64,000 nt of DNA from Acinetobacter tandoii DSM 14970 = CIP 107469 (GTDB taxonomy: Bacteria > Pseudomonadota > Gammaproteobacteria > Pseudomonadales > Moraxellaceae): positions 392,188-456,187 of the forward strand of contig NZ_KE007365.1 in NCBI RefSeq assembly GCF_000400735.1. The letters run 5' to 3'. A model generated the notes under the pieces. That model had not been told where the DNA came from and did no database searches. It was given only the letters and a program-made list of their open reading frames with translations. This document shows positions 33,977-41,214 of the stretch, one piece after another. The position numbers were made by a program, and so were the translations under genes. How positions within the stretch are numbered: position 1 is the stretch's first letter; every line of letters begins with the position of its first letter.

Positions 33977-35743
33977 TTAGAGTACAGGCGGTACATCGTG
34001 ATCTCCTTTTAACTTAGCACGGAATTGCTTTACTTGTGAAGATAGCCAATCAGCCTGTTTCTTATCTTTGGGACAATTGGCTGTAAATATCATGCGACGC
34101 TGAACGACTTTCCTTTGCTCTTGATAGCCAACACCTGTTACTACATCCTCATAGACGCGCCCATGCCCTTTGGCGACCACACGTTCCGATGCAATCAGGC
34201 TTAGAAACTTATTGGCTGGAATAGTCTTTTCCCCGTTTTTGTGGCACCACTGGCGATATGCAATGTACAAATCATCAGACAAACAGCAAACAAAAGGGTT
34301 ATCCAATACACCTGCACGCCAGTCATCAAGAAATAACTTCCAACCAGGTAAACCGAACTGAATGATTTTATGCTTGGCTTTAGTCATTGGTGGTTCAGTA
34401 TATGGAGTAAAGTCGGTTAGATCCTGCGACAATAGGTAGGTATAAAACGCACTGATTGCATTGCTATCAGGTTCGAGACAATTCTCAATCAATCGCTTGA
34501 GGTCATCACCTAATTTCTGGTTCGGTTCAAGCACAAGGAAACGTCGGTCACGTTCTTCAATGGCTAATGGCTGAACTTCATTGGATAAGAACACGCAGTT
34601 GATGTGGTTATTTTGGCTATACCCCGACATAAACTTTTTCTCGATACGGATCTTCTCGCCAGTAATCATGTGCTTGATCAAGCCCATCATGCCGAACTTA
34701 GATTTATTGTTAAATATTTCTTCAAACAAGCAGTACAGCTTACGTTCAGCCCAGTCGGTATAAATGGATTCAAGCCCATTCTGCCCTAACGTAACTGAGT
34801 ACTTTTCGCCATAAATCCGCGTCATGATCTTTTCAAAGAACAAGGATTTACCCGAACCTTGCACAGCACTACACAGCAAAACTGAAGTATTCATTTTTGC
34901 TCCCGGGTGCTGGAGAGGATAAGCCAGCCATTTCATCAACCATTCGTATGCATCGTCTTCTTTACCGCATAAGAACTTGACCAAGTTAATGATTGGACTG
35001 CACATCTCCAGTGCTTCGGCTTGTGGAACAATCTGATTTTTATCGTCCATAATGGGTGAAATTTCCATACCATCATAGGTATTGATTTGCCCTTCACGAA
35101 TATGCATGGATGGCACAAAAACCAAATCTTCATGCCAAATCATGCGTTTATCACGTGCTTTTGCCCACATTTCATAGGCACCCGCCCAGTTATCCTTCAT
35201 AACATCGGTGCTCACCATTTCACGACGAAATGTATCCCAACAGGATTTTTTACCTTCAAGCATGATGAATCGTTCACTCATCTCCTTTGCTTTGATATGG
35301 CTTTCACCAGTAGCACGCCCATTGGCATCATCTGAAGAAATGGTTTTACGTTTTGGATGTGAATTCCATGCATCAAAAACTTTTTTACCACCCAACATGG
35401 TTTGAAATGCAGCCTTCTTCCAAATCTTTTTGCCATAGTCATCCCATACATTGGTTTCCCCCTCGATTAAACAGAATCGGGCAATCCATTTTTCCATTTG
35501 TACTTCTGGAGAGGACTCATCTTGAGCAGTATTTTCTGGTGAAATACCCGCCTCCCCTTTGGATTCAACAACAAGATTTTCTGCAATTTCCGATGTTTGA
35601 CCCTGCAAATTGTGGGTTGCATTTTTAGGGGGTTCGGGGGAAAACTTAAGGTTAGAAATAGCAGTATGGATCTGCCTTGCTACTTCCTCTAACCCACAAG
35701 AAACATGCAAATCATTGAAGTCTGTGAAACTGGTAGAACTCAT
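33977..35743 (-). CDS. phage replicative helicase / primase C-terminal (DUF5906-type)
   Basis: 588 residues. Roughly the first 200 residues are variable and contain two similar segments (ARFCLIEGETNVWDDYGKK and ERFIMLEGKKSCWDTFRRE). The C-terminal half is the D5/P4-like SF3 ATPase: Walker A CSAVQGSGKSLFFEKI near residue 295, Walker B LYCLFEEIF, and the sensor segment CVFLSNEVQPLAIEERDRRFLVLEP. It unwinds DNA for replication with the primase encoded upstream (4-nt overlap). The 3' flank holds the candidate origin. Confidence 0.88.
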   Translation of the reverse strand: MSSTSFTDFNDLHVSCGLEEVARQIHTAISNLKFSPEPPKNATHNLQGQTSEIAENLVVESKGEAGISPENTAQDESSPEVQMEKWIARFCLIEGETNVWDDYGKKIWKKAAFQTMLGGKKVFDAWNSHPKRKTISSDDANGRATGESHIKAKEMSERFIMLEGKKSCWDTFRREMVSTDVMKDNWAGAYEMWAKARDKRMIWHEDLVFVPSMHIREGQINTYDGMEISPIMDDKNQIVPQAEALEMCSPIINLVKFLCGKEDDAYEWLMKWLAYPLQHPGAKMNTSVLLCSAVQGSGKSLFFEKIMTRIYGEKYSVTLGQNGLESIYTDWAERKLYCLFEEIFNNKSKFGMMGLIKHMITGEKIRIEKKFMSGYSQNNHINCVFLSNEVQPLAIEERDRRFLVLEPNQKLGDDLKRLIENCLEPDSNAISAFYTYLLSQDLTDFTPYTEPPMTKAKHKIIQFGLPGWKLFLDDWRAGVLDNPFVCCLSDDLYIAYRQWCHKNGEKTIPANKFLSLIASERVVAKGHGRVYEDVVTGVGYQEQRKVVQRRMIFTANCPKDKKQADWLSSQVKQFRAKLKGDHDVPPVL

Positions 35744-36705
35744 GCAATAGACTCCTGAATTTGCTTAAATTGTGGTAACACAATGATGCCACCAGTAATA
35801 TCTAACGCCATCTGCGCATATTTCCTGCCAGTATCATCCTTAGCTGAGTCATCATCAGCACAGTACACAAGTTGTGCATTAGGGTATTTTTGCTTTAAGA
35901 CATTACCTACTTTAGGTAAGTTATTGGCTACAAATGAAAGTGCTACTGGATAACCTGTTGCCATATGAATCGACATTCCTGTTGCGTAACCTTCAGCAAC
36001 GCAAATGTTGTGATCATCGTAAAGATCTGGTTGTACTTCACCGATCATGAAGCCCAAGCCTCCCATCCGTCCGCCACCTGTTTCCCATTCGCCCGTTTCG
36101 TTGGTATCACCTTTGATGAAGTACTTGGTTCCATCAGGTTCGATGGTTTGTAAATTCCAAATTTTCCCATCAAGTAAATCTACTGCAGGGATCAGAAGGT
36201 TCCCATCATGGGTAATCTTGATTTTTGGGTCCTTCTCTACTTTCTTATTTTTCAAATAAAGACTTTCTTCGCCCAGGTATGCATTTCGAAATATACCTTC
36301 AGCTTTACGGGCAATTTGCTCTTGGCGTTTACGTTCACGCTCCAGTTGCTCCTTTTTACGTATTTCACGTTCTTTCGCCCAACGTGCACGATCTTCATCG
36401 GTTATCGTTGAACTGTCGCTAAGACCTAGTATCGATGCAACTTCTGATACAACTTGAGGAAAAGTAAATCGGGTGCAGGTTTTTTCAATAAGGCTCAAAC
36501 CATCGCCTGGTCCACATTGCTGACAAAAGTAATCACCATTACCATTTTTGTCGTCATACCAAAAACGGTCACGTCCACCACATGCAGGGCATGGAGTTTT
36601 CTTTTTCCATTGAACCTCTATTCCAAAACTGGGGAAAATTAGGTCTGACCATTTACCTTGGGCTGCATGTTTAATGTCATCAGCCTGAATTTTTGCTTGT
36701 TTCAT
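35740..36705 (-). CDS. Toprim-type phage DNA primase
   Basis: 321 residues. Zinc-binding domain with CPACGGRDRFW and CQQCGPGDG (residues about 38-70), charged linker, then a Toprim domain: catalytic Glu in NICVAEGYATGMSIH and the Asp pair in VYCADDDSAKDDTGR. It makes primers for phage replication together with the DUF5906 helicase. It is the second gene of the leftward early unit, overlapping the CII-like gene by 4 nt. Confidence 0.9.
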   Translation of the reverse strand: MKQAKIQADDIKHAAQGKWSDLIFPSFGIEVQWKKKTPCPACGGRDRFWYDDKNGNGDYFCQQCGPGDGLSLIEKTCTRFTFPQVVSEVASILGLSDSSTITDEDRARWAKEREIRKKEQLERERKRQEQIARKAEGIFRNAYLGEESLYLKNKKVEKDPKIKITHDGNLLIPAVDLLDGKIWNLQTIEPDGTKYFIKGDTNETGEWETGGGRMGGLGFMIGEVQPDLYDDHNICVAEGYATGMSIHMATGYPVALSFVANNLPKVGNVLKQKYPNAQLVYCADDDSAKDDTGRKYAQMALDITGGIIVLPQFKQIQESIA

Positions 36706-37196
36706 TTGCCCTCCTGGTCATGCTCACGCTGCTTTTTTACCATGGCAAAAATGGTCGTAGCGACTCGTACTAAATCTAAAACTTCCTGATAAATTTCAGC
36801 CTCTTCTAGTTTTGTAATACGACCATCAGAGACTGCTACTGCAATAGATTGCGCAAGCCCACCTTGTTCTTGTGCAAGTTCACCCAATTTCTTCATGTAA
36901 TTTGCTTGGTCTAGTTCTTCTGCGACTGGAGGTAACTCGAACCAACCCGCATTGCCATGGATCGCACATACACTGTCCATAATTCTGCTATCTTTGGTTT
37001 CTGCCAGTACTGCTTCAAAATGATAGATATTTGCTTTGTGTGTGGTTGTTGTTGGACAAAGGGAATTGCGAAAAGTCGTGACATTCCAGCAATTCTTTTC
37101 TGCAATTACTGAAATTAACGACTGATCCCCTTCGCTATACACAGCAGCTCTTAATGCCATTGAAAGGGAAAGCACTTTTTCTTTCTTATTAATCAT
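36702..37196 (-). CDS. CII-family phage regulatory protein
   Basis: 164 residues. SLSMALRAAVYSEGDQSLISVIAEKN, then WNVTTFRNSLCPTTTTHKANIYHFEAVLAET and SVCAIHGNAGW follow the pattern of the phage regulatory CII (CP76) family. That family carries a DNA-binding region early in the protein and regulates the lysis-lysogeny choice in P2-like and other phages. It lies between the Cro-like gene and the primase. Confidence 0.75.
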   Translation of the reverse strand: MINKKEKVLSLSMALRAAVYSEGDQSLISVIAEKNCWNVTTFRNSLCPTTTTHKANIYHFEAVLAETKDSRIMDSVCAIHGNAGWFELPPVAEELDQANYMKKLGELAQEQGGLAQSIAVAVSDGRITKLEEAEIYQEVLDLVRVATTIFAMVKKQREHDQEGK

Positions 37197-37242
37197 GATT
37201 TTAAACCTTTTCGATAATCGTATTTCTTGGGAGAGAAAAAAC

Positions 37243-37473
37243 CTAAGCTACCTTCAAGTCATATAACCAAGAGATAAATTGATGTTTAGAAAAATCACCC
37301 TTAGAAGCCAAAACCAATGCATCGATCATTTCAGGACGTGGAATCTTTTTTTTGTAGATCAAATGCACCTTGATGTAATTTGGAGTAGTACCCGAATCAA
37401 GTGCGAAAGTATGCAAACGCTCTTCAGACATTTCACGAATGTAACTAGCAAAATTAAAATCAACTTTAATCAC
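37243..37473 (-). CDS. Cro-like DNA-binding protein
   Basis: 76 residues from a GTG start at 37473 with AAGGTGA upstream. The stretch ERLHTFALDSGTTPNYIKVHLIYKKKIPRPEM, ending with a ALVLASKGDFS tail, looks like an XRE/Cro-type helix-turn-helix. It is divergent from the repressor gene and the first gene of the leftward early unit, the standard Cro position. Confidence 0.78.
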   Translation of the reverse strand: MIKVDFNFASYIREMSEERLHTFALDSGTTPNYIKVHLIYKKKIPRPEMIDALVLASKGDFSKHQFISWLYDLKVA

Positions 37474-37508
37474 AATAAATCACCTTTAAGGTTATTTCTT
37501 TAAACGCA

Positions 37509-37537
37509 TTATTAATTTTTTGAAATTGCTAAGTCAA
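37509..37537 (-). promoter_or_regulatory. leftward early promoter
   Basis: Minus strand TTGACT (37537-37532), 17-bp spacer, TAATAA (37514-37509), just upstream of the Cro-like gene. The operator-like sequence at 37546-37565 lies immediately upstream of the -35 box. Confidence 0.65.
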
Positions 37538-37545
37538 TACTTTTC

Positions 37546-37565
37546 AGTTGATTTATAAAATTAAT
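37546..37565. promoter_or_regulatory. operator-like site between repressor and Cro-like gene
   Basis: AGTTGATTTATAAAATTAAT matches 17 of 20 positions with a sequence inside the rightward promoter at 38609-38628. Presence at both early promoters makes it the best repressor-site candidate. Confidence 0.55.
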
Positions 37566-37659
37566 GGTTGATTTTTTTTATTTAATTTATGAATGATAAT
37601 CACCGCATAGAAATAAATACAGTCACTCTAGTGCTTTGTGGCATATGGCGGTGACAGAG

Positions 37660-37683
37660 GAAACCAACCTCAATATTTGGTTT
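37660..37683 (+). promoter_or_regulatory. hairpin in repressor leader
   Basis: AAACCAA and TTGGTTT form a 7-bp stem just before the AAGGTG ribosome site of the repressor gene. It could modulate repressor translation. Confidence 0.3.
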
Positions 37684-37696
37684 AAGGTGTGCTTAC

Positions 37697-38413
37697 ATGC
37701 AAACAGTTTACGAGATCAGGAAAAGTAATTTACTCGAGATATTAGAGCAATTTGGAAGCCGTAAAGCGTTCTGTGAACGCCTTGGCATCGAATATAATCT
37801 TTTAAATCAATATCTAGGCAAGAAATCTCAAAAAAACATTGGCGATAAATTTGCAGCAAGAGTTACCGATGCCCTCCATGTACCTACTGGATGGCTAGAT
37901 CATCCTCACGATAAACTTGCTATTAAAAACATCATCCAGTCTCAAGTGGCGACAGATAGTGTCGTACACTTATCAAATACAACCGATAATGTAGAAAATC
38001 ACCCTAGCATTGATCAAAGTAATACGCTTAGAATGGTTTCACTTACCAACATTCTAAAAATGTCCAAAGGTGAAAACTTGGAATTAAGCGCCAATACTGA
38101 AGAAATAAAAAACATTCATGTTCCAACTGGAATGATCAATCCTATTGCCTACTTAATCAAAGGTACTGGCTTCGCTAAACCGTATCGAAATGGCTATGCT
38201 GTTGTATGTGAATACACTGGTCAACCGGTTGCCGGTGAAGAGGTTCTAATCTTCTGTAAAAATGGATCTATCTATGCTGGTGAATATTTATTCGAGCAAG
38301 ATGGATTAGTAAAAATTGATTCAGTTGAAGGCGCTCTTGAAACACTTCAAAAGGATTCTATCGAGCGAATGTCTCCAGTGAAAATGTTCATTTCACCAAG
38401 TCAAATAATATAA
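37697..38413 (+). CDS. phage repressor, XRE helix-turn-helix plus degenerate S24-like domain
   Basis: 238 residues. N-terminal HTH (LLEILEQFGSRKAFCERLGIEYNLLNQYLG, residues about 11-40), a linker rich in Ser/Asn, and a C-terminal domain with the S24 fold layout (YLIKGTGFAKPYRNGYAVVCEYTG, EEVLIFCKNGSIYAGEYLF). The usual Ser-Met-x-P motif of self-cleaving repressors is replaced by TGFAKPY, and no Ala-Gly cleavage site is evident before it. It would keep the lytic genes off. Divergent from the Cro-like gene; a strong terminator follows. Confidence 0.86.
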   Translation: MQTVYEIRKSNLLEILEQFGSRKAFCERLGIEYNLLNQYLGKKSQKNIGDKFAARVTDALHVPTGWLDHPHDKLAIKNIIQSQVATDSVVHLSNTTDNVENHPSIDQSNTLRMVSLTNILKMSKGENLELSANTEEIKNIHVPTGMINPIAYLIKGTGFAKPYRNGYAVVCEYTGQPVAGEEVLIFCKNGSIYAGEYLFEQDGLVKIDSVEGALETLQKDSIERMSPVKMFISPSQII

Positions 38414-38429
38414 ATGGATATAAATTTCT

Positions 38430-38454
38430 AGGTGGCATATGCCACCTTTTTTTT
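38430..38454 (+). terminator. terminator of repressor gene
   Basis: Perfect palindrome AGGTGGCATATGCCACCT (38430-38447), giving a GGTGGC stem with ATAT loop, continuing into a run of eight T. It lies 17 nt after the repressor stop. Confidence 0.88.
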
Positions 38455-38498
38455 ATAAAAATTAACTATTGCCATAAATGTACTTATAAAAATTAACT
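38453..38498. repeat. two 15-bp direct repeats upstream of rightward promoter
   Basis: TTATAAAAATTAACT is present exactly at 38453-38467 and 38484-38498, 31 bp apart (about three helical turns). Its complement resembles the operator-like sites (AGTTAATTTTTATAA), so these may be extra repressor sites. The whole interval 38414-38665 is non-coding control DNA. Confidence 0.5.
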
Positions 38499-38601
38499 TT
38501 TCATTTATTTTTCTTTATAAAAAAGTAAGTAAGCACTTACTTTTTTTGTCTCCAAGACCACCAAAACTCAACTGTAAATATATTTAATCAACTAAAAGTT
38601 G

Positions 38602-38630
38602 TTGACAAAGTTGATTTGATAAATTAATAA
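38602..38630 (+). promoter_or_regulatory. rightward early promoter with internal operator
   Basis: TTGACA (38602-38607), 17-bp spacer, TAATAA (38625-38630). The operator-like AGTTGATTTGATAAATTAAT (38609-38628) fills the spacer, so a bound repressor would directly exclude RNA polymerase. Confidence 0.7.
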
Positions 38631-38665
38631 TTCACCAAACAAATAACCTGTTAGGTGATTTAACT

Positions 38666-38788
38666 ATGAAAAAATCAACTTTTGATACCATCATCATTAA
38701 TCGCATCAATGCCGATGACTTCGCTCAACCTCAAAAAAAGCCGTTTCTTCAACGTCTCTGGAGAAAGCTATGTGCAAAGACAGCCTAA
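38666..38788 (+). CDS. 40-residue basic phage protein
   Basis: ATG at 38666 preceded by AGGTGA, 40 codons, TAA at 38786-38788. The peptide is basic at its end (PFLQRLWRKLCAKTA) with a possible amphipathic helix. It is the first gene after the rightward promoter and overlaps the next gene by 19 nt, the local style. Function unknown; a small regulator or host-interacting peptide are options. Confidence 0.55.
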   Translation: MKKSTFDTIIINRINADDFAQPQKKPFLQRLWRKLCAKTA

Positions 38789-38982
38789 TGCAGATTAACG
38801 CTGCAATCGAAATTTTAGGCAATGCGAAAGTTGGTCCTGAGTTAGTAGCAGCACAAAGCCAAGCTCTCGCATTTATTCAATCAGCTTTCGATGTAGAAGA
38901 AATCAACCAAGTCGAAAAGCAAACTTTAGAAAAAAAAGTACGTCGAATTTATAGAAATCAACTTATTGAGGAATCGACATGA
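38770..38982 (+). CDS. hypothetical phage protein
   Basis: 70 residues with GGAGAAAGCT directly before the ATG. Helical throughout (INAAIEILGNAKVGPELVAAQSQALAFIQ), no motif recognised. It overlaps the next gene by 4 nt (ATGA). Early rightward operon of prophage 2. Confidence 0.6.
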   Translation: MCKDSLMQINAAIEILGNAKVGPELVAAQSQALAFIQSAFDVEEINQVEKQTLEKKVRRIYRNQLIEEST

Positions 38983-39479
38983 AACTCAACTCCCAATTAC
39001 AAAAGAAAATGGCTAAGAAAAAAGTGTGCTTTTTAGCCATCACAAACATGAAAAGCGCTTTCGAATGTAATGATTATTCAAGCTACCATGAATTTGCATC
39101 AGATTTATTCTCACCTAAAAATGGGCGCTTAAAAACGTATTTGAATGAACAGCATTCTTCAATTTCAAAAATGCTTAATGAAAAAAGTTTCTATACGACT
39201 GTCAATCAAGATATTAACTGCAAATTTGGTAGCTTTTATTCTCATATTGACCAAATTAGCCGTGATTTCAATTACGTGATTAAAATCGGATTTCTGCATG
39301 AAACCCACCATGATCTTAATCGATCAATAGGTATTGGGAATCCATTTAAGTTTCATTTAAATGAACCACGTTGGATTTTTGCTAACGATTTAAACAAAGC
39401 TGCACGCGATGCCATCAAGCTTGCAAATGAATACCGCATTGATCTTGAAGCAATTCAAGACTGCGATCTACCGTTTTAG
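38979..39479 (+). CDS. hypothetical phage protein
   Basis: 166 residues. Basic N-terminus (QKKMAKKKVCF), then mixed alpha-beta sequence with LFSPKNGRLKTYLNEQHSSISKML and a C-terminal NEPRWIFANDLNKAARDAIKLAN. No catalytic signature or known family seen. It is the largest gene of the early rightward operon. Confidence 0.62.
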   Translation: MKLNSQLQKKMAKKKVCFLAITNMKSAFECNDYSSYHEFASDLFSPKNGRLKTYLNEQHSSISKMLNEKSFYTTVNQDINCKFGSFYSHIDQISRDFNYVIKIGFLHETHHDLNRSIGIGNPFKFHLNEPRWIFANDLNKAARDAIKLANEYRIDLEAIQDCDLPF

Positions 39480-39492
39480 GAGAGTTCTACAA

Positions 39493-39675
39493 ATGATTAC
39501 TCTCTTTCAAGCCATTGTAATCTCTTTTGCGTTTTTACTTTGTACAGCTCTCATAGCAGGCATGGTCTGGGCATTAATGCAAGCCATTGAAACATATGGC
39601 CGACTTACAGAAGAAGCAAAACAGCTTCAATTGCGTTATGAAATTTTGGAGCGTGAAAATGCTCAAATTCGTTGA
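39493..39675 (+). CDS. small membrane protein with coiled-coil tail
   Basis: 60 residues from the ATG at 39493 (AGGAG upstream). One membrane helix (residues about 5-30, AIVISFAFLLCTALIAGMVWALM) and a charged coiled-coil C-terminus (YGRLTEEAKQLQLRYEILERE). It resembles small phage membrane proteins that affect superinfection or membrane potential, but there is no direct evidence here. Confidence 0.55.
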   Translation: MITLFQAIVISFAFLLCTALIAGMVWALMQAIETYGRLTEEAKQLQLRYEILERENAQIR

Positions 39676-39871
39676 TAACCAAAACCTTGAACACGTTTTT
39701 AACTTAGAAAATTTTGTACACCTGCATGTGCGTACATCAGACGAAAAAAACGTGACGCTCGCTATACACATGCTTGGACCACACTTAATTCCAGTGACAG
39801 TAAGTAAAGCCACTGCAAAACAAATATTAATAGAATTGGGGAATCAAAATGCGCTCGAATATCGACCATAA
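39659..39871 (+). CDS. hypothetical phage protein
   Basis: 70 residues from the ATG at 39659, preceded by TTGGAGCG. Beta-rich (EHVFNLENFVHLHVRTSDEKNVTLAIHML). Overlaps the preceding gene by 17 nt and the following one by 23 nt. No function recognised. Confidence 0.52.
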   Translation: MLKFVDNQNLEHVFNLENFVHLHVRTSDEKNVTLAIHMLGPHLIPVTVSKATAKQILIELGNQNALEYRP

Positions 39872-40283
39872 TGCAATCATCAATCAGGGCAAATCTATTG
39901 CCCTTGCCATCCAAGTTGACAACTGGCTGAAGGCTAAGGGCAAATCTGAGCCTACTCAAATTCCTTTTGGCCATTCAGGTTTAAGTCATAAGCCGAAAAG
40001 TACTGAATATAAAACTGGCCAACAGTCTATGCGTGAATCAATGGCTCATGCAGTAAGTGCTAAACGACCAGTTTTGCCAAGTTTAGATAAGCCACTAACA
40101 GCTGAACAGCAACGCCACAAATTCAACTTTGAAGCGAAAAATAAAGCTATAGCTGCCGATGAAAACACGTTTCAAGGCAAATGTGATTTGCATGGATTGA
40201 CTGATTTTAAAGTTTATAAATCTGGCAAGTGTCACTGCATCAAATGCCGTGAACGTACTAAACAATTGGGAAAGGAAGCTTAA
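39849..40283 (+). CDS. zinc-ribbon phage protein
   Basis: 144 residues. The C-terminal ~35 residues form a zinc site: CDLHGLTDFKVYKSGKCHC followed by IKCRERTKQ. The N-terminal two thirds look disordered and basic. Zinc-binding tails of this form occur on phage DNA-interacting proteins. Early rightward operon, 2 nt before the next gene. Confidence 0.62.
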   Translation: MRSNIDHNAIINQGKSIALAIQVDNWLKAKGKSEPTQIPFGHSGLSHKPKSTEYKTGQQSMRESMAHAVSAKRPVLPSLDKPLTAEQQRHKFNFEAKNKAIAADENTFQGKCDLHGLTDFKVYKSGKCHCIKCRERTKQLGKEA

Positions 40284-40285
40284 AA

Positions 40286-40657
40286 ATGACAGCACATTTA
40301 CCAGGACAATCAGTGTCTATCCATGATGATGAATGGGGAACTTTTTGCTATACCCATCACGATAGAAAAGCTACTCATCGTATTTGTTCAGAAGCAGATA
40401 GCTTTGGTGCCGAATATCACAATATGTGTGACGAATGCTGGGATGAGCATCAAGCAGCTATTCAAGCTAAAAAAGAAGATCCTGAACAATGGGAATCTTG
40501 TCCTAAATGCAAGCAGCGAGTGCCTTACCTTAGTTCATATCGTGATCCAGATGAAGGGATGTGTGGACCAGTTTATGAAGCATGTTCCGACTGCGTATCA
40601 AAGTTTTATAAAAGCTATGAAGAAGAATGCGACATGTTTGATGATGATTATTATTGA
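40286..40657 (+). CDS. Cys/His-rich phage protein
   Basis: 123 residues with many potential metal ligands: CYTHHDRKATHRIC near residue 21, CDECWDEH, SCPKCKQRV near residue 73, and ACSDCVSKF. Two zinc sites are likely. The C-terminus is very acidic (EEECDMFDDDYY). Function unknown; possibly a protein that mimics nucleic acid or binds a host enzyme. Confidence 0.6.
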   Translation: MTAHLPGQSVSIHDDEWGTFCYTHHDRKATHRICSEADSFGAEYHNMCDECWDEHQAAIQAKKEDPEQWESCPKCKQRVPYLSSYRDPDEGMCGPVYEACSDCVSKFYKSYEEECDMFDDDYY

Positions 40658-40669
40658 AGGTGCAGACAA

Positions 40670-40918
40670 ATGACCTACATTGAAATGCTCCAAGATCCAA
40701 AAATTAAGCAACGCTTAGAAAACAAATTAATCGCCCATGTGAACAGTGAATATATGAAAGCGGGTTTAAGTCCACCACTGCCAATTATTCGCAATAACAT
40801 GACGTACTATGAAGATGCAAAAGTCACTAAATTAGCCAATCGTGTAAGAGTCGGCATTGTGATATTTGCCCAGATGCTTGATGAAATAAAGCAAGAAAAT
40901 GGAGGAGAAAATGCCTGA
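40670..40918 (+). CDS. hypothetical phage protein
   Basis: 82 residues, helical, neutral (IEMLQDPKIKQRLENKLIAHVN; LANRVRVGIVIFAQMLDEIKQE). No known motif. It overlaps the candidate excisionase gene by 8 nt, so the two are probably translated together. Confidence 0.58.
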   Translation: MTYIEMLQDPKIKQRLENKLIAHVNSEYMKAGLSPPLPIIRNNMTYYEDAKVTKLANRVRVGIVIFAQMLDEIKQENGGENA

Positions 40919-41192
40919 ATTCGTTGTAACCATTGATGCAGATTCTGCTCCACAAATTGTACTTGGGCAAAAACTATTTGGTGGTACTGTAACTGCGCTC
41001 AAACTTGAAAAACGCAAACTGGTCTCTGTTGCTGAATTGGTTGCTAAATACGGTTTCTCTGATGAAACCATACGCACCAAACTGGCAGCAATTAACCAGG
41101 GCAGTAATGGCAAACATATGTATGATCCTGATGCTGCAGATGAACTCCTTCGAAAACAACAACGACGACGTGGACCAAAACGCATCAACTGA
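40911..41192 (+). CDS. helix-turn-helix protein paired with integrase, candidate excisionase
   Basis: 93 residues from the ATG at 40911 (GGAGGAG upstream). N-terminal small domain (SAPQIVLGQKLFGGTVTAL), helix-turn-helix VSVAELVAKYGFSDETIRTKL at about 39-59, the shared segment INQGSNGKHMYDPDAADELL, and a basic tail RRRGPKRIN. It is clearly homologous to the 6173 protein of prophage 1 along its whole length, with the same operon-end position facing the integrase. A recombination directionality role is the leading guess. Confidence 0.7.
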   Translation: MPEFVVTIDADSAPQIVLGQKLFGGTVTALKLEKRKLVSVAELVAKYGFSDETIRTKLAAINQGSNGKHMYDPDAADELLRKQQRRRGPKRIN

Positions 41193-41197
41193 ACAAT

Positions 41198-41214
41198 GCC
41201 CGCTTTATGCGGGC
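41198..41214. terminator. terminator between HTH gene and integrase
   Basis: GCCCGC, loop TTTAT, GCGGGC with a T-rich tail on the plus strand. Same place as the 6442 terminator in prophage 1, but a different sequence. Confidence 0.75.

Noticed and set aside
36702..37196. Antiterminator or integrase-regulating role for the CII-like protein
   Set aside because: Sequence fits the CII family and it lies in the early regulatory block, so no separate claim was made.
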